55,014 bases of DNA from Salaquimonas sp. GTDB taxonomy: Bacteria > Pseudomonadota > Alphaproteobacteria > Rhizobiales > Rhizobiaceae. The translations under genes were made by a program, and so were the position numbers. Under the pieces are notes generated by a model. It did no database searches. It was not told where the DNA came from and saw only the letters and a list, made by a program, of their open reading frames with translations. The stretch covers positions 1 through 55,014 of the forward strand of contig JANQQM010000066.1 in assembly GCA_028289365.1 (NCBI GenBank), given 5' to 3'. Of this stretch, positions 1 through 7,858 are shown in pieces (the first letter of the stretch is position 1; the number at the start of each line of letters is the position of its first letter).

Positions 1-519
1 CGCGCCGCGCATGCTGCGGCGGCACATACGCTGGCTTATCGAAATGCTCTGGAACCAATGCTCTATGCGCCTTATGACGAACGCCCGCATGTGGGATTGA
101 CCGCAGCCAATCCGGCTGATGTTCCCGCTGGAACGGATTCGACCATTTATGTGGTCACCCATGCCGACATCATTCCGCCTGAACAGTTTGCACCCTGTGA
201 ACGCCAAATCGATCCGGCGGGGCCCTGCGGCAATGAAATGCTGGTTGGTCTGGCGGAGTTCAGCCGCGGCCATGATGGCAATCTGCGCTATGATGTGCTG
301 ACCCAGAATAATCGGAGCAACCATATGAGCGTGGTGGAAATGTGGGATAGCTCCGCCTCCCAAGAAGCTCATCAGGTTCATCCGGACAAGAAGCGTTTCC
401 GTAACGAACTGTCAGGAATCCCACCTGAGGGTGGGGTCAATGATGACGCGCAATTCGTGCCGAACATGCTCACCGGAAGCCTTTGGGATGAGAGGCTTTA
501 CAAGCTCGTAACAGAGTGA
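1..519 (+). CDS. Tandem antibiotic-biosynthesis-monooxygenase (ABM) domain protein, 3' part
   Basis: The frame is open from base 1, so the gene begins upstream of the window. The first visible residues (AAAHTLAYRNALEPM) look like the end of one ABM-type ferredoxin-like domain. A second one follows, from STIYVVTHADIIPPEQ through YDVLTQNNRSNHMSVVEMW to AHQVHPDKKRF, with the usual alternation of strands and a conserved helix carrying His and Phe. Such cofactor-free domains act in quinol monooxygenases and in haem or quinone handling; the substrate cannot be told here. A 102-bp gap separates it from the MFS gene on the same strand, so they may be co-transcribed. The domain call is fairly safe, the function open. 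Confidence 0.6.
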   Translation, partial: RAAHAAAAHTLAYRNALEPMLYAPYDERPHVGLTAANPADVPAGTDSTIYVVTHADIIPPEQFAPCERQIDPAGPCGNEMLVGLAEFSRGHDGNLRYDVLTQNNRSNHMSVVEMWDSSASQEAHQVHPDKKRFRNELSGIPPEGGVNDDAQFVPNMLTGSLWDERLYKLVTE

Positions 520-621
520 TCCGGGAATTGACGCCGGGACAATGTTTCGGCGTCAATGCAAATCTCAAACACAGCCCATACAATTTTAGCCCATCAGAGA
601 GCTTGGTCAGGAGATCGGATT

Positions 622-1833
622 TTGACCGCGTCGGCAATTGGCGGCCTGGAGCAGCCGAGCATTCAACGGAATGCCCTCATCTGTGCCTATCTTCTGACTG
701 CAATCGCTGTCATGGGTGCAGCAAGTGTGGTTCCCGCGCTACCCATTATGGGCAACGATCTGGGTATCTCACCCACTCAAGCAGCCTGGGTCATCGGCTT
801 CTTTATCGCGCCGGCCGTCGTCCTGACACCGCTAATCGGATTTATCGCCGATAAGTTCGGTTTGAAACCAACCGTAATATGTTCGCTTTTAATTTATGGC
901 ATCTGCGCTGGCGCCTGCATATTTGCCAGTTCATTTACAATGCTGATTTCATTGCGATTGCTTCAAGGGGTAGGTGCAGCTGCGCTCGAACTGCTCGCTC
1001 TGGTGATTATCGCCTCAGTTGCAACTGGTAGCGAGATTCGCACGGCAATGGGCCGGAACGCAGCCGTTATCGGAATTAGCCTCTGCCTGTATCCCTTTAT
1101 TTCGGGCATCCTGATCGAATGGCATTGGCGCCTGGTGTTCTTGTTGGGACTAGCCGCGCTGCCGGCGGCTGCATTCCTTCATACCCAGCTTGATCAGCGA
1201 CTGTTTTCGACAATTGAGAAATCGGGTGGGCCAGACTTACGAGAACTGTTCGATGCCATCAGAAAACCGGCAGTTCGGACCCAGCATGTTCTGATTATCG
1301 GCTTGTTCATCCTGTTATTTGGGTGCTTCTTCTCATTCGTCCCGGAAGCCGCGATCAGATCCGGGATTACGAGTGGCAGCCTGCTGGGAACAATCCCCTT
1401 GATCATGGCAGCTGCCATTGCGATCACGGCGCCATTCATGAATCGAGTTGCTGAAAGGATCGGAGAGCGAAACCTTTGTGTCGTGGCCGCAATTCTCTAT
1501 GCGGCCAGCATGATGCTGGTACTACAGGCGAACGGTTACATGCTGTTCGGATTGTCGGCCTTGCTATTCGGCGCCGCCCATGGGTTGCTGTTTCCGCTGA
1601 CACAATCCGTTCTGGGCCGCAACACACCTACCGGGAACAGGGGATTGTTCATGTCTGCAAATGCAATGGCCATTGCATTTGGTCAAACGGCCGGGCCCTT
1701 TCTGATTGGGCTGGTTGTAACATTGTGGTCACTGGATGCGGGTTTCTTTGCCGGAATTGCAATTGCTGTCGCGATTGCTGTGATCAGTTCATTTCGTCAC
1801 ACCAGCAAAAGGCACACCAAATTACTGCGATGA
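622..1833 (+). CDS. MFS transporter (probable drug or metabolite exporter)
   Basis: A polytopic inner-membrane protein of about 403 residues with roughly 12 hydrophobic segments. The cytoplasmic loop between the second and third helices (GFIADKFGLKP) matches MFS motif A, and the fifth-helix region carries GISLCLYPFISG. I prefer the TTG at 622 because AGGAGA lies 7 bases upstream at 609-614; an in-frame ATG at 556 has no Shine-Dalgarno site. The last codons overlap the end of the convergent rirA gene by 12 bp. Family members export drugs or small metabolites by proton antiport. Being beside rirA might suggest siderophore export, but nothing in the protein shows that. Confidence 0.75.
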   Translation: MTASAIGGLEQPSIQRNALICAYLLTAIAVMGAASVVPALPIMGNDLGISPTQAAWVIGFFIAPAVVLTPLIGFIADKFGLKPTVICSLLIYGICAGACIFASSFTMLISLRLLQGVGAAALELLALVIIASVATGSEIRTAMGRNAAVIGISLCLYPFISGILIEWHWRLVFLLGLAALPAAAFLHTQLDQRLFSTIEKSGGPDLRELFDAIRKPAVRTQHVLIIGLFILLFGCFFSFVPEAAIRSGITSGSLLGTIPLIMAAAIAITAPFMNRVAERIGERNLCVVAAILYAASMMLVLQANGYMLFGLSALLFGAAHGLLFPLTQSVLGRNTPTGNRGLFMSANAMAIAFGQTAGPFLIGLVVTLWSLDAGFFAGIAIAVAIAVISSFRHTSKRHTKLLR

Positions 1834-2289
1834 GGCGACAAAGGGTAATTTGGTCGCCTCCTGCAATTGCAGGAGCACATCGATATTGTACTCATTGCCG
1901 GTTAGATCAGCGATTGTGTACTGATTGAGTGCCGCAAAGAACGCCGCTAACGCCTCATGCAGGGCCTTATTCAGACCGCAGGTACCTATTAGCGGACAAT
2001 CAGCGCCTGCCGCTTCAAAACATTCGGCCATCTCAAAATTTTCTTCTATGTCCCGGATGACATCACCCAATTTCATGCGCTCGGCAGATTTTGCAAGCCG
2101 GATACCGCCGCCGCGCCCTCGCATTGTTTCGATATATCCACAAGCAGTCAGGTTCTGGAGAATATTGAACAGGAATCGTTCTGAAAGGCCATAAAACGAG
2201 GCGATTTCCTTCACGTTCGTCAGTTCGCCTTTTGAATGACAGAACATCAACATGCGGACGGCATAGTTGGTTTGGCTTGTGAGTTTCAT
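1822..2289 (-). CDS. rirA: Rrf2-family Fe-S iron regulator, RirA-like
   Basis: A 155-residue Rrf2 protein. It opens with MKLTSQTNYAVRML, very close to the RirA start, followed by a winged helix (LSERFLFNILQNLTACGYIE, then RGRGGGIRL). Three cysteines at residues 90, 98 and 104 (C-x7-C-x5-C) fit the Fe-S ligands of RirA and NsrR. In rhizobia RirA represses iron uptake genes when iron is sufficient. The start at 2289 is chosen because GGAGC lies 9 bases upstream; a TTG at 2304 sits on top of that site. The gene is divergent from the iron operon, and the intervening region carries an iron-responsive box. NsrR (nitric oxide sensing) is the alternative, but the neighbours favour iron. Confidence 0.85.
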   Translation of the reverse strand: MKLTSQTNYAVRMLMFCHSKGELTNVKEIASFYGLSERFLFNILQNLTACGYIETMRGRGGGIRLAKSAERMKLGDVIRDIEENFEMAECFEAAGADCPLIGTCGLNKALHEALAAFFAALNQYTIADLTGNEYNIDVLLQLQEATKLPFVASSQ

Positions 2290-2319
2290 TTTCGAACGCT
2301 CCAACTGGAATCATTCTAA

Positions 2320-2347
2320 ACTATAGTGTTTGACTGAACTTTTCAAA
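2320..2347. promoter_or_regulatory. Iron-responsive box (TGA-N9-TCA) over divergent rirA / iron operon promoters
   Basis: TGACTGAACTTTTCA at 2331-2345 fits the TGA-N9-TCA iron-responsive operator described for RirA in rhizobia. On the minus strand TTTGAA (2347-2342) and TATAGT (2325-2320) form a 16-bp-spaced sigma70-like promoter for rirA, with the box between and over them. On the plus strand TTGACT at 2330-2335 overlaps the box and could be the -35 of the iron operon, though its -10 is weak. A single repressor site could therefore control both directions. Confidence 0.6.
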
Positions 2348-2390
2348 TTGTTTACTCGTTTAGTGAACTTAACAGATTTCGAAACGAGTG

Positions 2391-2915
2391 ATGACGCACT
2401 TCAAAACCGATCATCAGGACAATGGCCGTGCTGCGGTGGACTACATGAACCGTCCACCGGAAAACCTGGTTCTCAATGGATATCGTGGTTGGCTCCTGCA
2501 TGCAGCAGAGAGCGACCCCTGTCATCTGTCAGAAGTTTGGAATCTGTACTGCGCGCAGATGAGCGAACGCAATGCCTGTTTCGTTATGTCCGGATTGGAG
2601 GGCCTCATCCGGCAACTGGGCATTTGTGCAACCTGTCCGCTGCGATTTGCCCGTCCGAAGACAAACTATTTGTGCCGCGATGAATGCCTGATCCTGGGGC
2701 TGATTGCAGGCCTGCAAAACAGTGATGAGGAAGCCGCATTTGAAAGCGCTTCCGCGCTCACCTGTGCTGCGAAATCCAATGAAGTCATGATTTCAGGCGG
2801 CGAGTTTGCGATGGCCCTGAAATGTGCCGGGCAACAATTGCTGCCCATCAATGCCGAAACAATACGCTGGATAGTCCATGAACGGGCTTCCCTGGCAAAA
2901 AACACGGTTCACTAA
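2391..2915 (+). CDS. Unrecognised Cys-rich protein, first gene of the iron operon
   Basis: A 174-residue soluble protein without a signal peptide. It is rich in cysteine (about nine), with a cluster ICATCPLRF followed 13 residues later by YLCRDEC, a C-x2-C...C-x3-C arrangement that could hold an Fe-S cluster or a metal. I do not recognise the family. It is the first gene downstream of the iron box and lies 20 bp before the imelysin gene, so it is probably iron-regulated and linked to the imelysin system. The start is ATG 2391, preceded by an in-frame GTG; the Shine-Dalgarno site (ACGAG) is weak. Confidence 0.6.
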   Translation: MTHFKTDHQDNGRAAVDYMNRPPENLVLNGYRGWLLHAAESDPCHLSEVWNLYCAQMSERNACFVMSGLEGLIRQLGICATCPLRFARPKTNYLCRDECLILGLIAGLQNSDEEAAFESASALTCAAKSNEVMISGGEFAMALKCAGQQLLPINAETIRWIVHERASLAKNTVH

Positions 2916-2935
2916 AGTCAAAAGGAAGTTAGTCC

Positions 2936-4219
2936 ATGAAATCCAGGTTCTTTCCAAAAATGCTTGCTGCTGGTACGGCAATCTTGCTTGTAACGACGGG
3001 GATATCTGTCGCGCAAACTACACCGGAAGCCGTGATCGGACACTATGCCGATATCGCTGAGGCCAAGTATGAAGACTCGCTGACTACTGCCAAGGCGTTG
3101 GATGAGAAGATCAAGGCATTTCTGGCAAATCCGTCCGACCAGACCTTGAATGCGGCCCGCGGAGCCTGGTTAGAAGCGCGCGTTCCCTACCAGCAAACCG
3201 AAGTTTACCGTTTCGGTAATGCAATTGTGGATGACTGGGAAGGCCGGGTTAACGCCTGGCCGCTGGACGAAGGCCTGATCGACTATGTCGATGCTGGCTA
3301 TTACGGTTCAGAAAGCGATGAAAATTCGCTCTATACCGCCAATGTGATTGCCAATCCTTCCATCACGGTCAATGGTGAGGCGGTAGATGCTTCTTCAATT
3401 ACGCCGGACCTGATCTCCTCTTCCCTGCATGAGGCTGGCGGCATTGAGGCAAATGTGGCCTCCGGCTATCACGCGATCGAATTCCTCCTTTGGGGCCAGG
3501 ATTTGAATGGAACGGACGCTGGTGCCGGCAAACGAGCCTATACCGATTTCAGCCTGGACAATTGTACCAATGGCAATTGCGATCGTCGCCGTGACTATCT
3601 GAATGCGGCATCAGAACTTCTTGTGAATGATCTGGAAGAAATGGTCGCCAATTGGAAAGATGGCGGCGCAGCCCGCGAAGAACTGAATGCGAAGGGCGCT
3701 TCCGGTGGTCTCGCCACGATCCTCACCGGCATGGGCTCGCTGTCCTATGGTGAATTGGCGGGTGAACGAATGAAACTCGGCCTGCTTCTGGGCGATCCCG
3801 AAGAGGAGCATGATTGCTTCTCCGACAATACTCATAATTCGCATCTCTATGATGCCGTCGGCATCCGGAATGTTTATCTCGGAACTTATACTCGCCCGGA
3901 CGGCACGGTGATCAGCGGGCCTTCTCTTTCGGAGCTGGTCGCTGCTAAGGACGGCGAGCTTGACACGGAGACCAAGTCCGATCTGGACGCGACCGTCGGT
4001 GCGATGGAGGCCATGGCAAAAAGGGCCGAGACAACCGAAGCCTATGACCAGATGATCGCCAATGGAAATGCCGAGGGCAATGCGGTTGTCCAGGCGGCGA
4101 TTGATGGCCTTGTCAAGCAGACCAAGTCCATTGAACGGGCAATTCTTGCGCTGGAGTTGGGACAGATCGAACTGGAAGGTTCAGACAGTCTCGATAATCC
4201 CAATGCGGTCTTCCAATGA
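2936..4219 (+). CDS. Imelysin-family (peptidase M75, IrpA-like) periplasmic iron protein
   Basis: A 427-residue exported protein with an N-terminal Sec signal (MKSRFFPKMLAAGTAILLVT, cleavage near AQTT). The imelysin hallmark G-x-H-x-x-E appears as GYHAIE at residues 177-182, followed by FLLWGQD, as in IrpA/ICMP proteins. These helical-bundle proteins sit in the periplasm or on the outer membrane and act in iron acquisition; a proteolytic role is doubtful. AAGGAAG precedes the ATG. It is followed at 19 bp by bfd and forms part of the putative RirA-controlled operon. Family assignment is strong, the exact ligand unknown. Confidence 0.9.
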   Translation: MKSRFFPKMLAAGTAILLVTTGISVAQTTPEAVIGHYADIAEAKYEDSLTTAKALDEKIKAFLANPSDQTLNAARGAWLEARVPYQQTEVYRFGNAIVDDWEGRVNAWPLDEGLIDYVDAGYYGSESDENSLYTANVIANPSITVNGEAVDASSITPDLISSSLHEAGGIEANVASGYHAIEFLLWGQDLNGTDAGAGKRAYTDFSLDNCTNGNCDRRRDYLNAASELLVNDLEEMVANWKDGGAAREELNAKGASGGLATILTGMGSLSYGELAGERMKLGLLLGDPEEEHDCFSDNTHNSHLYDAVGIRNVYLGTYTRPDGTVISGPSLSELVAAKDGELDTETKSDLDATVGAMEAMAKRAETTEAYDQMIANGNAEGNAVVQAAIDGLVKQTKSIERAILALELGQIELEGSDSLDNPNAVFQ

Positions 4220-4238
4220 GAATATTGAGTTCTGATCA

Positions 4239-4547
4239 ATGATTGTCTGCAGTTGCAACATTATATCCAAAAGCGAAATCGAGGAAGTCGTTCACGGCTT
4301 CCTCGATGAAGACGCTTGGCAGCTGATCACGGTCGGCAAAGTTTATCATGCGATGATCAAGCGTGGAAAATGCTGCGGCTGTTTTCCAAATGCAATCTCG
4401 ATCATCGTTGAGGCCGTTGAAAACTGGCACCGGCAGAATGATACGCCGGATGCCGAGATCATCCCTTTTCTTCAAAGAACGCGCAAATTGCTGGAAAGCC
4501 AGGACGCTGTGCGCAGATCCATGAAAAACACCAAACGCGCGGCGTGA
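4239..4547 (+). CDS. bfd: Bacterioferritin-associated ferredoxin (Bfd)
   Basis: A 102-residue protein with the Bfd [2Fe-2S] pattern: C4-x-C6 at the start (MIVCSCN) and C45/C46-x-C48 (GKCCGCF), the equivalent of the C-x2-C pair. In other bacteria Bfd docks on bacterioferritin and passes electrons to haem so that stored ferric iron is released. Its length exceeds the usual 65-75 residues because of a C-terminal basic tail (SMKNTKRAA). The bfr gene follows 55 bp later, and the bfd stop codon is part of an inverted repeat reaching the bfr start. Confidence 0.9.
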   Translation: MIVCSCNIISKSEIEEVVHGFLDEDAWQLITVGKVYHAMIKRGKCCGCFPNAISIIVEAVENWHRQNDTPDAEIIPFLQRTRKLLESQDAVRRSMKNTKRAA

Positions 4548-4602
4548 CTTGCTCTTTCTTCTCGCATAACGTCGCATCAGCAAAACAATAGGAGCAAGTC
4601 AC
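4544..4602 (+). promoter_or_regulatory. Inverted repeat sequestering the bfr Shine-Dalgarno site
   Basis: GTGACTTGCTC (4544-4554) is perfectly complementary to GAGCAAGTCAC (4592-4602); one G-U and one U-A pair extend the stem to 13 bp (4544-4556 with 4590-4602), with a loop of about 33 nt. The left arm contains the bfd stop codon TGA (4545-4547), and the right arm contains the bfr Shine-Dalgarno GGAGC and touches the ATG at 4603. In RNA this would hide the bfr start unless a ribosome finishing bfd opens it. That reading is inference; the complementarity is seen directly. Confidence 0.6.
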
Positions 4603-5088
4603 ATGAAGGGTAAAAAGGAAGTTATCGACCGGCTGAATGAGGCCCTGTTTCTCGAACTGGGTGCCGTCAATCAATACTGGGTTCATTATCGTCTGTTGGA
4701 AGATTGGGGCTATACCAAACTTGCCAAGAAGGAACGGGAAGAATCAATCGAGGAAATGCATCACGCTGACAAGCTGATAGCACGAATCGTCTTTCTTGAA
4801 GGTCATCCAAATGCACAAGATATCTCGCCCCTGCGAATTGGTCAGAACATCAAGGAAGTTCTTGAATGCGACCTCGCTGGGGAAAAAGACGCCTGGGACA
4901 GCTACACCAAGTCACGAGAGATTTGCCGCGCTGCCGGCGACTATGTGTCGATGGGCCTGTTCGAGGAATTGGTCAAGGACGAAGAGGGCCATATCGATTT
5001 CCTGGAAACCCAACTTGATTTGCTTGAGAAGCTTGGTGAGGCAAAATATGGCCTCCTCAATTCAGATTCGGCTGACGAGGCCGAGTGA
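4603..5088 (+). CDS. bfr: Bacterioferritin
   Basis: A 161-residue ferritin-like four-helix protein that aligns without gaps to E. coli Bfr over its core. The ferroxidase ligands are all present: E18, E51, H54, E94, E127 and H130. M52, the haem axial ligand between subunits, is also present (EEMHHAD). The protein forms a 24-mer cytoplasmic shell that oxidises and stores iron. The C-terminus ends in an acidic tail (SDSADEAE). Translation starts behind GGAGC, which lies in the inverted repeat shared with bfd. Paired with bfd and the exported imelysins, it provides the storage arm of this iron locus. Confidence 0.95.
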   Translation: MKGKKEVIDRLNEALFLELGAVNQYWVHYRLLEDWGYTKLAKKEREESIEEMHHADKLIARIVFLEGHPNAQDISPLRIGQNIKEVLECDLAGEKDAWDSYTKSREICRAAGDYVSMGLFEELVKDEEGHIDFLETQLDLLEKLGEAKYGLLNSDSADEAE

Positions 5089-5100
5089 CGGAGTAGGTAC

Positions 5101-6762
5101 ATGGAGGGTCTAGTGCATCAAGCGGCCAAGCGGGTGCGCTGGACCTTCGAATACCTCAAACGTCCCGAAGACGGACCGGCTTGGCAGGCTCGATCCAATA
5201 AGCGCATCGGTTTACTTGGGGCACTCGCGGCAGCGTTGGTAGCTGGTTTTGCTTTCGCATCCGAGGGTGAAACCCAACAAACCGTTTCTTCAGATGCTTA
5301 CTTCCAGGCCTTGGCAAAGAAATGGCCCGAGCGTGATGATCTGAGCGACAAGGACCGCAAACGGGTATCAGCCGTGACCACACCTACCGAACAATTCGAG
5401 AAAGCCGAGAATTTCGAGGTCATGCAGGGCGGTGCGGGTACTTCGAGGAAAAAAGTAAACCGTGACGCATTTTCCCATTCTTCCCAGAACCTGACCTTTG
5501 CCGAGGAAGAAGAATTCAAACTCGGCAATGCATTGTTTCGCAAGTTATGGGTTTCGTCTCCTGCTTCCACAAAAGCATCTGACGGGCTTGGCCCGCTTTT
5601 CAATGCACGTGCCTGCCAGAGCTGTCACATAAAAGATGGCCGAGGCCACCCGCCGGAGGCAGATCGTGATGCGACCTCCATGTTTTTGCGGCTGGCACGT
5701 CCCGCATCGACTGCCGATGAAAGGTCAACACTGGAGCAGTTTCTTGTCGCCAACCATCCAGATCCCGTTTATGGCGGTCAATTACAGGATCTCGCGGTAC
5801 CTGGCCTGAAGGCAGAAGGCCACATGGTCATTGCCTATGAGGAAGTTCCCGTGACCCTTGGTGACGGCACGATCGTCAATCTGCGCAGGCCGCAATATTC
5901 CGTAACAGATCTGGCTTACGGTCCGCTGCACACCGATACCACGCTTTCACCGCGCATAGCGCCACCGATGATCGGCATGGGCTTGATTCAGGCAATTCAT
6001 CCAGCCGATATTCTCGCTAATGCTGACCCCGAGGACGCTGATGGCGATGGCATCTCGGGAAGAGTAGCTATAGCGCGGGGTCCTGACGGCGAGCTGGCAA
6101 TTGGCCGTTTCGGTTGGAAGGCCCAAAATGCGACGGTACGCCAGCAATCTGCCGGCGCGTTTGCCGGGGACATCGGCATATCGACGCCGGACGTACCGAA
6201 CCATCAGGGTGATTGCACGATCGAGCAAACAGAATGTCTGGCAATGCCGGTCGGTGTCCAGGAAGCGCTGGGTGACACGGAAGCCCCGGATCCGGTTCTC
6301 GATCTTGTAACATTCTATTCCGAGAATCTTGCAGTTCCCTCGCGCCGCGATGTTGCCGACAGCCAGGTTTTGGCTGGCAAGAAACTGTTTTATGACCTTG
6401 GTTGCGCCGCCTGCCACACGCCCAAATTTGTGACCTCACGTGACGCCGAAAACAAGGCGCACCAGTTCCAGTTAATCTGGCCCTATTCCGACTTTCTTCT
6501 ACATGACATGGGAGAAGGCCTAGCTGACGGCCAGCAGGTTGGTGTTGCAAACGGGCGCGAATGGCGAACACAACCACTTTGGGGAATCGGATTAACCGAA
6601 ACTGTCAACGACCACACATTTTTCCTGCATGACGGGCGCGCACGTAATCTGAGCGAAGCGATATTGTGGCATGGTGGTGAAGCGCAAGCTGCGCGAGACG
6701 GATTTGCCAATGTCAATAAAACCGAGCGTGATGCGTTAATTGCATTTTTGGAAAGTCTATAA
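5101..6762 (+). CDS. Di-haem oxidoreductase (DUF1111, thiol oxidoreductase-like)
   Basis: A 553-residue protein with an N-terminal membrane segment (about residues 34-54, RSNKRIGLLGALAAALVAGF) that places the rest in the periplasm. Two haem c sites are visible: C172-QS-C-H176 and C435-AA-C-H439, as in DUF1111 proteins distantly related to di-haem cytochrome c peroxidases. DUF1111 genes commonly sit between imelysin genes, as here, but the reaction is not established; electron transfer or ferric reduction is a reasonable guess. Its stop codon shares one base with the start of the next gene, a sign of translational coupling. Confidence 0.85.
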   Translation: MEGLVHQAAKRVRWTFEYLKRPEDGPAWQARSNKRIGLLGALAAALVAGFAFASEGETQQTVSSDAYFQALAKKWPERDDLSDKDRKRVSAVTTPTEQFEKAENFEVMQGGAGTSRKKVNRDAFSHSSQNLTFAEEEEFKLGNALFRKLWVSSPASTKASDGLGPLFNARACQSCHIKDGRGHPPEADRDATSMFLRLARPASTADERSTLEQFLVANHPDPVYGGQLQDLAVPGLKAEGHMVIAYEEVPVTLGDGTIVNLRRPQYSVTDLAYGPLHTDTTLSPRIAPPMIGMGLIQAIHPADILANADPEDADGDGISGRVAIARGPDGELAIGRFGWKAQNATVRQQSAGAFAGDIGISTPDVPNHQGDCTIEQTECLAMPVGVQEALGDTEAPDPVLDLVTFYSENLAVPSRRDVADSQVLAGKKLFYDLGCAACHTPKFVTSRDAENKAHQFQLIWPYSDFLLHDMGEGLADGQQVGVANGREWRTQPLWGIGLTETVNDHTFFLHDGRARNLSEAILWHGGEAQAARDGFANVNKTERDALIAFLESL

Positions 6763-7856
6763 TGAGAACATTTGTGCGTTGGATAAGCGTTCTTGCGATT
6801 GCCACAGTCGGATTAATTGGCACGCCAGCGAAGTCAGATCCGGTTTCGCCAGTGGTCAAGGAGATGCTGACTTCTACCTTGGAGAACTACATTCAACCTT
6901 CTTATCAAAACCTCGACGGTGCGACAAAGAGGTTCAACGAGACGGCCAACCAACTTTGCGAAAACCCAAATTTACAAAGTCTGGAAAGCGCACGATCTGA
7001 TTTTCGGAGCCTTGTTTTCGGCTGGAGCCAGGTCGAGTGGCTGCGTGTAGGGCCAATCCTAGAAAAAAATCGTCTTGAGCGAATATTGTTCTATCCGGAC
7101 AGAAAATCGACCGGCTTGCGGCAGGTTCAACGGGCATTGGCCAGCGAAGAACCGAGCGTGCTTGAGGTCGAAACACTCTCAAGGAAAAGTGTCGCTATGC
7201 AGGGATTGGGAGCTGTTGACTATTTGCTGTCTGGTACCGGAAACGAGGTTTTGGCCGAAGTCCCGCAATCCTATCGCTGTCGATACCTGGTTGCCATTGC
7301 AGGCAATCTACAAGCGATAAGCAGCGAGATGTCCAGCCAGTGGAAGTCCGATCAACCGATTACAGCCGAGTGGCTGCATCCAAACAAAGACAATCTCGTG
7401 TTTCGTGACGACCTGGAAGCCAAGAATTTCTTGATCGGAACGCTCATTCACGGACTTGAAGCGATCAAGGATGTTCGTTTCGGAGCATTCTTGCGCGAGA
7501 GCGCCGAGAGGGATCGACCGAAATCGGCAATATTCTGGCGGTCGGCTTTGACTTTGCACACCATCGCCGGAAACCTGGTTGGCCTGCGAGATTTTTATGA
7601 AGCATCACTGCTTTACGATTTGCTGCCGGAAGATCGTGCATATCTGCACGATGAAGTTTCGTTCGAGATGAAAAATCTGATCACTGTTGCCAACTCACTC
7701 GACAAACCGATAAGCGAACTGCTGCAGGAAAACGCTATTCGAGAAAGGCTCGCATTTCTTCAATTATCGGTCGGATTTCTGATTGCGAAACTGGATGGTC
7801 TGTTCGCCAATGCTGCAGGATTGGCAGCTGGTTTCTCATTCGGTGATGGTGACTAG
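6762..7856 (+). CDS. Second imelysin-family protein
   Basis: A 364-residue exported protein (signal MRTFVRWISVLAIATVGLIG, likely cut after AKS). It has the imelysin fold markers (VEWLRVGP, then MQGLGAVDYLLSG), but the G-x-H-x-x-E motif is replaced: the histidine position reads Gly and the acid is Asp (GLGAVD). This substitution is typical of imelysins linked to DUF1111, so it is a distinct subfamily rather than a damaged copy. It overlaps the DUF1111 stop by one base and is followed after 2 bp by the DUF1513 gene. It probably works with both on periplasmic iron. Confidence 0.85.
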   Translation: MRTFVRWISVLAIATVGLIGTPAKSDPVSPVVKEMLTSTLENYIQPSYQNLDGATKRFNETANQLCENPNLQSLESARSDFRSLVFGWSQVEWLRVGPILEKNRLERILFYPDRKSTGLRQVQRALASEEPSVLEVETLSRKSVAMQGLGAVDYLLSGTGNEVLAEVPQSYRCRYLVAIAGNLQAISSEMSSQWKSDQPITAEWLHPNKDNLVFRDDLEAKNFLIGTLIHGLEAIKDVRFGAFLRESAERDRPKSAIFWRSALTLHTIAGNLVGLRDFYEASLLYDLLPEDRAYLHDEVSFEMKNLITVANSLDKPISELLQENAIRERLAFLQLSVGFLIAKLDGLFANAAGLAAGFSFGDGD

Positions 7857-7858
7857 TC

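Noticed and set aside
1822-2289. NsrR (nitric-oxide regulator) instead of RirA
   Set aside because: Cysteine spacing alone does not separate them, but the start motif, iron box and iron-gene neighbours favour RirA.
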